Origin: JAVJRN01 sp040218415 | Lineage (GTDB): Bacteria > Bacteroidota > Bacteroidia > Cytophagales > Cyclobacteriaceae | Length of the DNA: 43,422 bases | NCBI GenBank assembly: GCA_040218415.1 | Contig: JAVJRN010000037.1 | Location: forward strand, 1-43,422 | Reading direction: 5' to 3' | Part shown: positions 1 through 8,408 of the stretch, piece after piece | How positions within the stretch are numbered: the first letter of the stretch is position 1 | Layout: every line of letters starts with the position of its first letter | Program-made: the position numbers and the translations under genes | Notes under the pieces: model-generated | Told to the model about the DNA's origin: nothing | Database searches by the model: none | The model's input: only the letters and a program-made list of their open reading frames with translations

Positions 1-84
1 AAGAAAAATATCTCGGCATTTTGGAGGATTTTCCCCGATCGTTCAAGACAACTTTTTGCCTCACCTAACAACATCTCAAAAAAC

Positions 85-107
85 CGCACCAAATTTTCTT
101 TGGTGTG
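85..107. other. stem-loop upstream of the M16 protease gene
   Basis: The arms CGCACCAAA and TTTGGTGTG pair over 9 bp with one G-T wobble around a TTTTC loop. No T-run follows directly, so it is not a textbook intrinsic terminator. It may be the end of an upstream transcription unit outside the window or an RNA structure. No gene is seen in 1-219. Confidence 0.35.
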
Positions 108-163
108 GCCAAAGTCAAATCTTTTTCCCGAAATACCCTAAGTATAAAACCAGTAATCAAAGA

Positions 164-171
164 TAGTTTTG
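164..171 (+). promoter_or_regulatory. candidate Bacteroidota -7 element
   Basis: TAGTTTTG matches the Bacteroidota sigma-A -7 consensus TAnnTTTG and lies about 50 nt before the M16 protease start. No convincing -33 TTTG box is seen at the usual distance, so the call rests on the -7 match and position only. Confidence 0.35.
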
Positions 172-219
172 TGTTTTGGCAACTATCTAAGAACTTGTAT
201 ATCTAATCTTTAAGAAACT

Positions 220-3045
220 ATGAAACTAACATCTACACTTTTTTTACTAGTCTTGATCTCACTGATCGGTTGCCAATCGCCGGGTAACTCAGACGAAAAA
301 GATTTTGAGATTGCCTACGAAAAATTCACTTTGGACAATGGCTTAGAGGTCATCATTCACGAAGATCATTCGGATCCGATAGTGGCAGTAGCCACATTGA
401 TGCACGTTGGGTCTAACCGTGAAAAGCCAGGAAGGACCGGGTTTGCGCATTTTTTCGAGCACATGTCATTCAATGATTCTGAAAATGTACCAAGAGGCGC
501 CAATAGAAAAATGATTCCTGAGTGGGGTGGCAGTAGAAATGGAGGAACATGGTCAGATGGCACCATTTATTACGAAGTGGTTCCAAAAGATGCTTTCGAT
601 AAGATACTTTGGATAGACTCGGATCGGTTTGGATATATGATTAATACTGTGACCAAAGAGGCTCTTGAAGCCGAAAAGCAGGTAGTAAAAAATGAAAAGC
701 GCCAACGTGTAGACAATGCACCCTACGGATATACCGATGAGATAATTAGAAAAAACTTGTACCCAGAAGGCCATCCTTACAGCTGGACGGTCATTGGCTC
801 CTTACCCGACTTGCAAGCAGCAACCCTCGATGATGTTAGGGAGTTTTACGATCAATATTATGGAGCAGGCAATGCGACATTGGTTATCGCGGGAGATTTC
901 AATCCAGAGGAAGCAAAACAAAAAGTGAAAAACTGGTTTGGAGAAATACCACAAGGCCCAGAAGTTCAAAAACCGCAACCACAGCCTGTCCAACTAAGCG
1001 AAACCAAGTCGTTGTTTTTTGAAGACAACTTTGCGAAGTTGCCAGAACTACGCATGGTTTATCCTACGGTTGAAGAATACCATAAGGATAGTTATGCATT
1101 GAATATTCTTGGTCAACTATTGAGCGGTAGTAAAAAGTCTCCGCTATACAAGGTGATCGTAGAACAGAATAAATTGGCGCCAAGTGTCTCCTCATATCAA
1201 AGCTCCAGCGAAATTGCCGGAGAGTTCGTCATAAGGGTCAGAGCCAATGCTGGCGTGGATTTGGATAGCGTGAAGCAAGCCATCACAGAAGCACTCAATA
1301 ACTTTGAAAAAGAAGGTATTGAAGAAAAGGATCTTCAACGCATCAAAGCAGAACTTGAAACCAATTTATATATAGGTGTAAGTACCGTCTTGAATAAGGC
1401 CTTTCAATTGGTACAAGACAATGAGTTTGCTGGTGATCCAAGTTACATTTCAAAAACTGCAAAGCTCACTAATGCAGTAACCATTGAAGATGTTATGCGA
1501 GTTTACAATCAATATATAACTGGTCAGAATTACATCATGACCAGCGTAATTCCAGCAGGTCAGCCTGACTTGGCAGTGGAGGAAAGTAACGAAGCAGAAG
1601 TATACATCGAAGAAATTGTGGCTGATGTGGCGGCCGAAAATACGACTCGTGGCGAAGTGGCTGATTATGAAAAAACCAAAACGGAGTTTGATCGTTCAGA
1701 GCCACCGTTTGGCGAGTTGCCTTTATTGAAAGCTCCGGAAGTCTGGAATTCAACATTAACCAATAACATGAAGGTTTATGGCATTGAGAACAAAGAGCTG
1801 CCTTTGGTTTACTTCGATCTCACCATCAAAGGAGGTCATTATTATGATCCTTTAGATAAACCAGGAGTCGCTGCTCTTTTGGCAGATTTAATGATTGAAG
1901 GAACACAAAAGAAAACTGCCTCAGAATTAGAAGAGGCCATTGGATTGCTTGGAGCTTCCATATCCATTAATGCAAGAAATGAAGATATCCGCATCACAGC
2001 TTCGTCTCTTGCCAAAAACTTTGATGAAACTTTCGGTTTGGTGAAAGAAATCCTTTTGGAGCCAAGATGGGATAAGATAGAGTTCGAGAGGTTGAAACAA
2101 TCGAAACTTACGCAGCTCAAAGGAAGAGAAGCCAGCCCCACTGCCATTGCCTACGCTGTTTTTAATAAACTCAACTATGGCAGTGATCACATCTTCAGTT
2201 ATCCTACAGATGGTACTTTAGCGTCGGTAGAAACGATAGAGTTGGAGGATCTTAAAAGTTTTTATGCAGATAATTTTTCTCCTACTATAACGGACTTCCA
2301 CATTGCCGGAGATATTACTGAAAAAGCGGTTTTAGCAAGTTTATCGTCATTAGAGTGGGAACCATCAGAGGTTCAAAATACCAATTACATGCTACCAACA
2401 GCAGAAAAAACCAATGATTTTTACTTTATAGATTTTCCTGGGGCAAAACAATCGGTGTTATATATTGGAAAATTAGCTATTTCTGGGAAAAATCCTGACT
2501 ACAATGAGGTGACTTATGCCAACCAAAAGCTTGGAGGAGGCTCTAGTGGCGAGTTATTTCAAACGTTGAGAATAGAAAAGGGATACACTTATGGAGCATA
2601 CTCATATGTACCTGAAACCGCCGAAGTTTCTCCTTTCATTGCCACATCAAGTGTACGTGCAAATGCGACCTTGCCATCTCTGGAAATTATGAAGTCTATG
2701 ATTGCCAATTATGCCGAAAACTTTTCTGAGGAGGACGTTGAAGTTACACGTAATCAATTGTTGAAAGGCGACACTCGCGCATTTGAAAGTCTAGGAGCCA
2801 AACTCAATATGCTTCATGAGATAAGCAAGTTTAAAAAGCCCAAAAACTTTATGGAAGAGGAGCAAAAGGAACTAACCAATATGACTTTAGCAGATTATAA
2901 AAACATCATCAACAAATATATGAGTGATAAAAATATGGTCTATCTCGTTGTTGGTGATGGAGAGTCTCAATTAGAGGAAATAAAAAAACTCGGACTGGGT
3001 GACCCTATCCTACTTGATATATACGGCAACCCTGTAGTTTTGTAA
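220..3045 (+). CDS. M16 family zinc metalloprotease, lipoprotein (two-domain insulinase-like)
   Basis: A 941-residue protein of the M16 (pitrilysin/insulinase) family, which degrades peptides in a closed chamber. The N-terminus is a lipoprotein signal with lipobox LIGC (Cys18), so it is probably anchored in the outer or inner membrane on the periplasmic side. The inverted zinc motif HFFEH is at residues 77-81, and the third ligand is probably Glu152 in the AEKQVV segment. The second half (about residues 500-941) is the inactive M16 repeat and carries the R/Y pair in LRIEKGYTYG that helps substrate binding. The length fits the fused two-domain form common in Bacteroidota. It stands alone, followed by a strong terminator-like hairpin. 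Substrate unknown. Confidence 0.93.
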   Translation: MKLTSTLFLLVLISLIGCQSPGNSDEKDFEIAYEKFTLDNGLEVIIHEDHSDPIVAVATLMHVGSNREKPGRTGFAHFFEHMSFNDSENVPRGANRKMIPEWGGSRNGGTWSDGTIYYEVVPKDAFDKILWIDSDRFGYMINTVTKEALEAEKQVVKNEKRQRVDNAPYGYTDEIIRKNLYPEGHPYSWTVIGSLPDLQAATLDDVREFYDQYYGAGNATLVIAGDFNPEEAKQKVKNWFGEIPQGPEVQKPQPQPVQLSETKSLFFEDNFAKLPELRMVYPTVEEYHKDSYALNILGQLLSGSKKSPLYKVIVEQNKLAPSVSSYQSSSEIAGEFVIRVRANAGVDLDSVKQAITEALNNFEKEGIEEKDLQRIKAELETNLYIGVSTVLNKAFQLVQDNEFAGDPSYISKTAKLTNAVTIEDVMRVYNQYITGQNYIMTSVIPAGQPDLAVEESNEAEVYIEEIVADVAAENTTRGEVADYEKTKTEFDRSEPPFGELPLLKAPEVWNSTLTNNMKVYGIENKELPLVYFDLTIKGGHYYDPLDKPGVAALLADLMIEGTQKKTASELEEAIGLLGASISINARNEDIRITASSLAKNFDETFGLVKEILLEPRWDKIEFERLKQSKLTQLKGREASPTAIAYAVFNKLNYGSDHIFSYPTDGTLASVETIELEDLKSFYADNFSPTITDFHIAGDITEKAVLASLSSLEWEPSEVQNTNYMLPTAEKTNDFYFIDFPGAKQSVLYIGKLAISGKNPDYNEVTYANQKLGGGSSGELFQTLRIEKGYTYGAYSYVPETAEVSPFIATSSVRANATLPSLEIMKSMIANYAENFSEEDVEVTRNQLLKGDTRAFESLGAKLNMLHEISKFKKPKNFMEEEQKELTNMTLADYKNIINKYMSDKNMVYLVVGDGESQLEEIKKLGLGDPILLDIYGNPVVL

Positions 3046-3069
3046 TACAATTCGCAAAATCAAAGCTTA

Positions 3070-3102
3070 TCTAGATTCGTTTTCAGATAAAACGAATCTA
3101 GA
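3070..3102 (+). terminator. perfect 14-bp stem-loop after the M16 protease
   Basis: Arms TCTAGATTCGTTTT and AAAACGAATCTAGA are exact inverse complements around a 5-nt CAGAT loop, 25 nt after the stop codon. A pyrimidine-rich stretch (ACTTTCTTTCTTG) follows on the plus strand. This is best read as the transcription terminator of the M16 gene. The rest of 3046-3320 holds no gene that I can support. Confidence 0.65.
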
Positions 3103-3320
3103 ACTTTCTTTCTTGTTCCTTCCCCTTTAAACTCAATTCTTTAGTTTGTGTAAAAATATTGATGCAAAGAGATTATTTTTTAATTTCACAACATCCTTAA
3201 AATTAGAAGGATACACAAAGGCTTAAAAAATTAGAGAACAATGCGCCCGTGACGGCATGAAACCTGACCACTTTAGGCAATTTTAAAAAATTAATCTCCG
3301 GCTGAAAACATAAAAACGAC

Positions 3321-3761
3321 ATGACTACAGCTTTGGCTACATTCTTTTTACGAGATCTTGAGCGTCTCAAAAGCGAGCTATTACAGTATAAAAGTGAAAC
3401 GACCATTTGGAAAGTAAACGGAGAAATCAAAAACTCAGGAGGCAACCTCGCCGCTCATCTAATTGGTAATTTAAACCACTGGTTTGGCGCTCTTCTTGCT
3501 AAAAATGGATATCAGAGAGATCATTACCAAGAGCTGAATACATCAAATATTCCGCTAGAAAAGTTGTTGGAAGATATCGAAAAAGTTAAAATCATTGTGG
3601 AACGCGAGCTTCCCAAAATAACACATGATCAACTTCAAGGACTCTACCCAGGACCCATTCCCTACAATATGAACATGCAAGAGTTTCTACTTCACTTGTT
3701 AGCACATTTCAGCTATCACTTAGGCCAGATCAACTACCACAGGCGAATACTTGATAACTGA
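3321..3761 (+). CDS. DinB-like (DUF1572-type) putative metal-binding protein
   Basis: A 146-residue protein with the four-helix DinB/YfiT fold pattern. The likely metal ligands are a histidine in the first helix region (NLAAHLIGNLNHW, around residue 46) and two in the last helix (LLAHFSYHLGQINYHRR, around residues 129-140). Family members are often induced by stress or act as thiol-dependent S-transferases, but many have no known function. Single gene, convergent with gldB. The ATG at 3321 gives a family-like N-terminus. Function is inferred from fold family only. Confidence 0.8.
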   Translation: MTTALATFFLRDLERLKSELLQYKSETTIWKVNGEIKNSGGNLAAHLIGNLNHWFGALLAKNGYQRDHYQELNTSNIPLEKLLEDIEKVKIIVERELPKITHDQLQGLYPGPIPYNMNMQEFLLHLLAHFSYHLGQINYHRRILDN

Positions 3762-3825
3762 ACATTAGCTCTAGGTTCTGCATTTTAAAAATAGCGTGTA
3801 AAGTGATGTGTAGAATTATTCAGCG

Positions 3826-3842
3826 TTTTCTTCAGAAGAAAA
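3826..3842. terminator. short symmetric hairpin between convergent genes
   Basis: TTTTCTTC and GAAGAAAA are inverse complements around one central base, leaving about 6 bp of stem after loop formation. It sits between the DinB-like gene and the gldB stop codon. A-run and T-run on both sides would allow bidirectional termination. The stem is AT-rich and weak. Confidence 0.35.
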
Positions 3843-4829
3843 TCAACTATTTTTAGGTTTATAACCTGAAACTCGAAACAACTCCTCATTGTTATTTTGC
3901 TTTAATAGTTGCGGAATTGTTACCTCGTTGTTTTGCATGTAAGACTCTACTATTTTCCAACCTATCCACGCTCCTATTCTTCCAGGACACTCTTGGCTTA
4001 TTTCATAGACATTAGGTCTTTCGCCTAGAAATTTCCGCTTCGTTAAATGGTTAGTTTCGTAGAGCACTTCATTTTCCACAAAGTTGGCCCAAATAATTGT
4101 CTGGTTTTCTCTGGCCTTTTGCAGCTCCTCTTCAGTCCAACCCATGATAATATGTTCTGGCACACATGGCAACAACCTGCCCAAAAAATAAGTCGTTTTT
4201 CCATAGTCAATCATATCCGAAAGAAAACTTTCACTTCGCGAAAGATTCACATAATCTCCTGCTAGGAATTTGCCAATGGTAGGGACAAGATGATCATTGT
4301 TATATCGGCGAAGAATATACTCAGGAATATCAATTGGCCTGTAGGTTGCGCCTTCGCCAATAAAGTAGTCTAAACCAATCACGATCAAGGAGTCACTCAC
4401 ATATAAATCATTATATAAACCTGAAACGATGGTTTTTACCTTTGGTGTTGGAGCATTTGGATAAACGGATTGAATTCCCATAACCAAAGTCTCCAACTGA
4501 GATTCTATTTCATTAAAGTCTGAAAACGCCTGTCTAGACTCTTCAAATAATGTATCGATATATGGGTTTTGCAAAAGCGTGAATAACCGGCCAGCTAATA
4601 TACTGTCGTGTGGATACTGACCACTATGCAAGAAGAGTTGACTCAATGTCCTATTTTCTGAAAGTAGTTTTTCTACTTTCTTGGCACTGTTGGCCTCTAT
4701 CAAATCTGGCTCTATCCGCTCAATATCGAGTGAAACTTCAGATTTTGTTGGATTTATTGCCTCACGACATTGATCAGATTTGCACCCAGTGAAGAAAAGA
4801 ATGGCCAGAATGATGGTAACTTTTTGCAT
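3843..4829 (-). CDS. gldB: gliding motility lipoprotein GldB
   Basis: GldB is a lipoprotein needed for gliding in Flavobacterium-type bacteria; its biochemical role is unknown. The protein here is 328 residues from the ATG at 4829, chosen because it opens a clean lipoprotein signal (MQKVTIILAILFFTGC). An upstream in-frame ATG at 4883 would add 18 residues, spoil the signal and overlap the divergent gene. Recognised family segments are SDSLIVIGLDYFIG, FLSDMIDYGKTTYFL, the Trp-rich ENQTIIWANFVENEVL and PGRIGAWIGWKIVESYM near the C-terminus. It is divergent from a PorT-like barrel gene and is not next to gldC as in Flavobacterium. A TATTTTTG -7 match lies just upstream. Confidence 0.9.
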   Translation of the reverse strand: MQKVTIILAILFFTGCKSDQCREAINPTKSEVSLDIERIEPDLIEANSAKKVEKLLSENRTLSQLFLHSGQYPHDSILAGRLFTLLQNPYIDTLFEESRQAFSDFNEIESQLETLVMGIQSVYPNAPTPKVKTIVSGLYNDLYVSDSLIVIGLDYFIGEGATYRPIDIPEYILRRYNNDHLVPTIGKFLAGDYVNLSRSESFLSDMIDYGKTTYFLGRLLPCVPEHIIMGWTEEELQKARENQTIIWANFVENEVLYETNHLTKRKFLGERPNVYEISQECPGRIGAWIGWKIVESYMQNNEVTIPQLLKQNNNEELFRVSGYKPKNS

Positions 4830-4847
4830 AGTCTGTAATTTAGCATG

Positions 4848-4855
4848 CAAAAATA
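4848..4855 (-). promoter_or_regulatory. candidate -7 element for gldB
   Basis: On the minus strand the sequence TATTTTTG matches TAnnTTTG and sits 18 nt before the chosen gldB start, which predicts a short leader of roughly a dozen bases. It lies in the 40-bp divergent gap, so the PorT-like gene probably has its own promoter nearby. Confidence 0.45.
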
Positions 4856-4869
4856 CCGTTGAATTGAAT

Positions 4870-5523
4870 ATGAGAAAATTCATTACTATAATAACTTTAA
4901 TTGTTTCTGCGTATTGCGCACAAGCTCAGTCCAAATTAGGCTTAAAGTTTTCTCCAACAATAGCATCTAACCGAATCGCTTTGGTAGATAGCTTGTTGGA
5001 TGTGGAGAAAAATGCAAGCAAATTTAAGTTTTCTGTAGGTTTGATTTACGACTTAGAGCTGTCGGACACTTACTATTTCAGTACAGGATTAGTTTTAGTG
5101 CCAAAAAGTGTGTCATTTTCTGTATCAGAAGAACCCGGTACAGCCACAACCTATATTGGTGAGCCACAAGAAGCGTATAATCTACAGTACCTTCAAATAC
5201 CACTTACCTTGAAATTGTATACTAACGAAATCATGCCCGATGGCAGAATTTATTTTCAGGTAGGTGGTGCCATGGAATTTTTGGTTAATGAGGAGCCGAC
5301 CAATGAGGATTATACTTTGATACGAGAATTCAAAAGTGTAGATACCTCAATTATCGGTGCTGTTGGATTTGAATATCGAGCTGGAATTAATACCAGTCTT
5401 TACGGAGGCTTTTCCTATCAACGCGGACTTTCCAATACAGTGAAAACGATGACTGTCGACTTTCAGGATGAATTGTTCATCAGAAATACCCTGGTCTCCT
5501 TAGACCTGGGTATTAAGTTCTGA
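4870..5523 (+). CDS. PorT-family outer-membrane beta-barrel protein
   Basis: A 217-residue protein from the ATG at 4870, selected because it begins a Sec signal peptide (MRKFITIITLIVSAYCAQAQ). A longer in-frame start at 4780 runs through the divergent gldB start and is unlikely. The mature part has alternating hydrophobic strands and ends in an aromatic/Phe residue typical of outer-membrane barrels (LVSLDLGIKF). The pattern fits the small PorT/OMP_b-brl family. True PorT is a T9SS component, but this could equally be a paralogue with another role. The gldB neighbour makes a link to gliding or secretion plausible but unproven. Confidence 0.75.
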   Translation: MRKFITIITLIVSAYCAQAQSKLGLKFSPTIASNRIALVDSLLDVEKNASKFKFSVGLIYDLELSDTYYFSTGLVLVPKSVSFSVSEEPGTATTYIGEPQEAYNLQYLQIPLTLKLYTNEIMPDGRIYFQVGGAMEFLVNEEPTNEDYTLIREFKSVDTSIIGAVGFEYRAGINTSLYGGFSYQRGLSNTVKTMTVDFQDELFIRNTLVSLDLGIKF

Positions 5524-5527
5524 TAAA

Positions 5528-7078
5528 TTACAATTCCATTAACTCTCCTTGGCTATTCAATACATTGTATTCTGTAATAGCTAAGGAGGAGTCTTCTACT
5601 ACTTTAATCCACCTTTTATATTTGAAAAACCATTTTACCCTTCGGGAAAAGATCCCTTTGGTATAATAAGAAAATAAAAATGGATGAACTGCCAGCGTGA
5701 GCTTCTTCTCATTCTGATTACTAAAAATATGCTCTACAGTGGCTTCAATTTGTTCTGCAATCATAATTGCAGCTGCAATCTGACCAGTACCAGCGCACGT
5801 AGGGCAAACTTCCCTAGTTTTAATATTAAGCTCAGGACGCACTCTTTGTCGGGTAATTTGCATTAGCCCAAACTTTGAAAGAGGTAGAATCGTGTGTTTT
5901 GATCTATCATCTTCCATCTCCTGCTTCATGCGATCGTAGACTTTTTTCCGGTTATCTGCTTTACGCAAGTCGATAAAGTCAATCACAATGATACCCCCCA
6001 TATCGCGTAATCTCAATTGGCGTGCAACTTCTGTTGCTGCTTCAAGATTTACTTTTAAAGCGGTGGTTTCCTGATCGTCTTCACTGTTGGACTTGTTGCC
6101 ACTATTGACATCAACCACATGAAGAGCTTCTGTATGTTCAATGATTAAGTAACCTCCGTTAGCCACACTTACAGACTTGCCGAAAGACATTTTCAATTGT
6201 TTTTCGACATTGTAGGATTCGAAGATTTTTACTTTGTTCTGATAAAGCTTTAGTATTTTCTCTTTATCAGGAGCTATTTTTTCAATGTAAGACTTAATGT
6301 CTTCATATAGATCTTTATCGTCAACCTGGATAGAATCAAATGATTCGTTGAGCACATCTCTTAAAATAGAGTTTGCTCGATTCATTTCTCCAATGACTTT
6401 ATCACGTGCTTCCGCCTTTTTTAGGGCTTTCACTCCGTTTTCCCAAATCTCAACGAGATTGCGCAGATCCTTGTCAAGTTCTTTGACATCTTTCCCCTGT
6501 GCTACTGTACGGATAATAATTCCAAAACCTTCCGGTTTAATGGAGCTTATCAATCTACCAAGTCTTTTTCTCTCGGAAGAATCTGCAATTTTTTTGGAAA
6601 CGTTTACTGCATTCGAAAACGGCACCAGTACTATGTACCTCCCCGCTATCGACAACTCGCAAGACAACCTTGGCCCTTTTGTGGAAATTGGTTCTTTGAC
6701 TACCTGAACCAATATCTTTTGATTTTTTGTAAGTACTTGACCGATTTTTCCGAGCTTATTGATGTCTGGCTCGGTACTAAATCCGTTGAGTTTAGCGTTC
6801 ATATTCTTACGAGTCAACGCTAACTTGGTGTACTTATTTAATGATTGGACTTGTGGACCTAAATCAAGATAATGCAGGAATGCATCCTTTTCATAGCCAA
6901 TATCTATGAAGGCAGCATTAAGACCTTGGACGACCTTTTTGACCGTACCAAGGTATATATCTCCCACATTAAACATGTTACCATCTTCTTCTTGATGGTA
7001 TTCTACAAGTTTTTTATTTTTAACAAGGGCAATTCGGCATCCTTTTGGAGTTGAGTTGATGATTAGTTCATTACTCAC
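5528..7078 (-). CDS. rng: ribonuclease E/G family protein (RNase G)
   Basis: A 516-residue endoribonuclease of the RNase E/G family, acting in rRNA processing and mRNA decay. It has an N-terminal S1-type RNA-binding region (GDIYLGTVKKVVQGLNAAF, about residues 39-57), the DNase I-like catalytic region with the metal-binding aspartates in HVVDVNSGNKS and GGIIVIDFIDLRK, and the zinc-link motif CPTCAGTG. It lacks the long RNase E C-terminal scaffold. It ends 4 bp from the convergent PorT-like gene. Upstream on the same strand are the 29-residue basic protein, a TPR protein and HU, an order that recurs in Bacteroidota. Confidence 0.93.
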   Translation of the reverse strand: MSNELIINSTPKGCRIALVKNKKLVEYHQEEDGNMFNVGDIYLGTVKKVVQGLNAAFIDIGYEKDAFLHYLDLGPQVQSLNKYTKLALTRKNMNAKLNGFSTEPDINKLGKIGQVLTKNQKILVQVVKEPISTKGPRLSCELSIAGRYIVLVPFSNAVNVSKKIADSSERKRLGRLISSIKPEGFGIIIRTVAQGKDVKELDKDLRNLVEIWENGVKALKKAEARDKVIGEMNRANSILRDVLNESFDSIQVDDKDLYEDIKSYIEKIAPDKEKILKLYQNKVKIFESYNVEKQLKMSFGKSVSVANGGYLIIEHTEALHVVDVNSGNKSNSEDDQETTALKVNLEAATEVARQLRLRDMGGIIVIDFIDLRKADNRKKVYDRMKQEMEDDRSKHTILPLSKFGLMQITRQRVRPELNIKTREVCPTCAGTGQIAAAIMIAEQIEATVEHIFSNQNEKKLTLAVHPFLFSYYTKGIFSRRVKWFFKYKRWIKVVEDSSLAITEYNVLNSQGELMEL

Positions 7079-7097
7079 TTCTCAATGGATTAGATGC

Positions 7098-7187
7098 TTA
7101 TTTTTTCTTGTGTCTATTTTTTCTTAGTCTTTTTTTACGCTTATGTGTAGCGATCTTATGTCTTTTTCTTTTTTTACCGCAAGGCAT
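7098..7187 (-). CDS. 29-residue highly basic protein, AURKAIP1/COX24-like, probably ribosomal
   Basis: A short reading frame in the gap between rng and the TPR gene encodes 29 residues starting MPCGKKRKRHK and ending KNRHKKK. About two-thirds of the residues are Lys, Arg or His. I recognise the pattern as the small conserved Bacteroidota protein annotated AURKAIP1/COX24 domain-containing. Relatives of this domain (mS38 in mitochondria) are ribosome-associated, and a similar small protein has been reported on a Flavobacterium ribosome. The ribosomal role here is inference. It is too short for common gene-length cut-offs and so easily missed. It starts 30 nt after the TPR stop and ends 19 nt before rng. 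Confidence 0.85.
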   Translation of the reverse strand: MPCGKKRKRHKIATHKRKKRLRKNRHKKK

Positions 7188-7217
7188 AACTTTTTAAGTT
7201 TTAGTAAATTAAATATT

Positions 7218-8003
7218 TTATAATCCTTCTAAATAGTTGGCAGCTGTGGCTTTTAGCGCTATATCAGCTGATTGACTAGTTATTAGCTGTTCTAATAATT
7301 TTTTCGATTCTTCTATTTTCCCGGTTTCAGCTTTTGAGATACCTAGGTAAAACATGGCTTCATAGTCTGTTGCGTCAAGCTCAAGTAACTTTTCAAAACG
7401 ACCAATGGCTCGTTCATGTTGACCAGACTGAATGGCGAGTACGCCAAGGTTAAATATGGCTTCCCTATTTTCAGGTGCAACCTCTAAAACCTCTCTTAGC
7501 ATCATGATACCGCTCATCGGATTTGATGAAACAACCTTCGTCATGGCCAACTTGCTTTTTACAGACAGGTTGGTGTCATCTTCTTTCAGAATCTTTTCAA
7601 ATTGTTCGGCTGCTCTGCCAGCTAGCCGCTTCGTTTCCTCGGCATTTGCGCTACTTTGAAAGGCTTGGTAAAAAATTAAACCTGATCTGTAACTTGAATT
7701 TAATGTTGAATTATGAGCTAGAATTTCATCTGCCCAATACTCCGCACTATCAAACATCTGATATTTCAGATACACTCTTGCCAAAGAGTCCGCAAAGATA
7801 ATAGTATTTTCTTTAAATGCGACATCATTAAGCTTTGTAAATAAAGACGTTATGATGTTTTGATCTTCAGGAGAGACGTCAAAACTATGTTCCTGTTGAA
7901 TGTCTGTTACAATTTCGTTTTCAACGACAACTCTAGGAAGTTGATATAATACCACTGTTAACACTATACCTGCTACAATGAGAATTATTTGATGTTTTGT
8001 CAT
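7218..8003 (-). CDS. tetratricopeptide-repeat protein, membrane-anchored
   Basis: A 261-residue protein. An N-terminal hydrophobic segment (IILIVAGIVLTVVLYQL, residues 5-21) anchors it or acts as an uncleaved signal. From about residue 110 it has consecutive TPR-like helix pairs, clearest in REAIFNLGVLAIQSGQHERA and DYEAMFYLGISKAETGKIEE. TPR domains are protein-interaction scaffolds and the partner is unknown. It lies 11 nt downstream of the HU gene and is probably co-transcribed with it, the small basic protein and rng. Confidence 0.85.
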   Translation of the reverse strand: MTKHQIILIVAGIVLTVVLYQLPRVVVENEIVTDIQQEHSFDVSPEDQNIITSLFTKLNDVAFKENTIIFADSLARVYLKYQMFDSAEYWADEILAHNSTLNSSYRSGLIFYQAFQSSANAEETKRLAGRAAEQFEKILKEDDTNLSVKSKLAMTKVVSSNPMSGIMMLREVLEVAPENREAIFNLGVLAIQSGQHERAIGRFEKLLELDATDYEAMFYLGISKAETGKIEESKKLLEQLITSQSADIALKATAANYLEGL

Positions 8004-8014
8004 TACCGATAAGC

Positions 8015-8305
8015 TTACTTCAGCTTTTTGCTAGATTTAATCTTTTCTGTAAAAATTTTCGAAGGTTTAAAGCTTGGGATATAGTGCTCTTCAATAACGA
8101 TGGCCGTGTTTTTGGAAATATTACGAGCAATTTTTTTGGCTCTTTTCTTATTCACAAAACTTCCAAATCCTCTCACATAGATATTCTCCCCTTCGGCCAT
8201 TGAATTTTTCACTACGGAAAAAAACGCCTCAACGGTTACTTGTACATCTGCCTTGTCAATTCCTGTCTTATCAGAAATCTCATTAATAACATCTTGCTTA
8301 GTCAC
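8015..8305 (-). CDS. HU/IHF-family DNA-binding protein
   Basis: A 96-residue histone-like protein that bends and compacts DNA as a dimer. It has the family N-terminal helices (MTKQDVINEISDKTGIDKADV), the turn VRGFGSFVNKKRAKKIARN with the Gly-Phe-Gly core and arm, and the proline-containing tip region before HYIPSFKPSK. It has a Lys-rich tail (KIKSSKKLK). It is the first gene of a minus-strand unit with TPR, small basic protein and rng, with a -7 match just upstream. HU and IHF cannot be told apart from sequence by eye. Confidence 0.92.
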   Translation of the reverse strand: MTKQDVINEISDKTGIDKADVQVTVEAFFSVVKNSMAEGENIYVRGFGSFVNKKRAKKIARNISKNTAIVIEEHYIPSFKPSKIFTEKIKSSKKLK

Positions 8306-8351
8306 TATATATTTGTCTTAGATTTAATATTGCCACCGATCAACGGGATCG

Positions 8352-8359
8352 CAAATTTA
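8352..8359 (-). promoter_or_regulatory. candidate -7 element for the HU-TPR-rng unit
   Basis: TAAATTTG on the minus strand matches TAnnTTTG, 47 nt before the HU start codon, in the divergent gap with mutY. No clear -33 TTTG box was found at the expected spacing. Confidence 0.4.
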
Positions 8360-8408
8360 TACTTGGAAGGCTTAAATAAAAAACCACATCACCAATTTTC
8401 ATCAATCA

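Noticed and set aside
1..138. Open frame at the left edge (46 codons to a stop at 139)
   Set aside because: The translated residues match nothing I know and the stretch contains the hairpin at 85-107; it could be the tail of an upstream gene but cannot be supported.
4780..4869. N-terminal extension of the PorT-like gene upstream of 4870
   Set aside because: It lies antisense to the start of gldB, places 30 residues before a clean signal peptide and has no family match.
4830..4883. 18-residue N-terminal extension of gldB
   Set aside because: It would hide the lipoprotein signal and overlap the divergent gene start.
6297..6707. 136-codon plus-strand frame inside rng
   Set aside because: It is antisense to the catalytic region of RNase G and Ser/Leu-rich as expected for a shadow.
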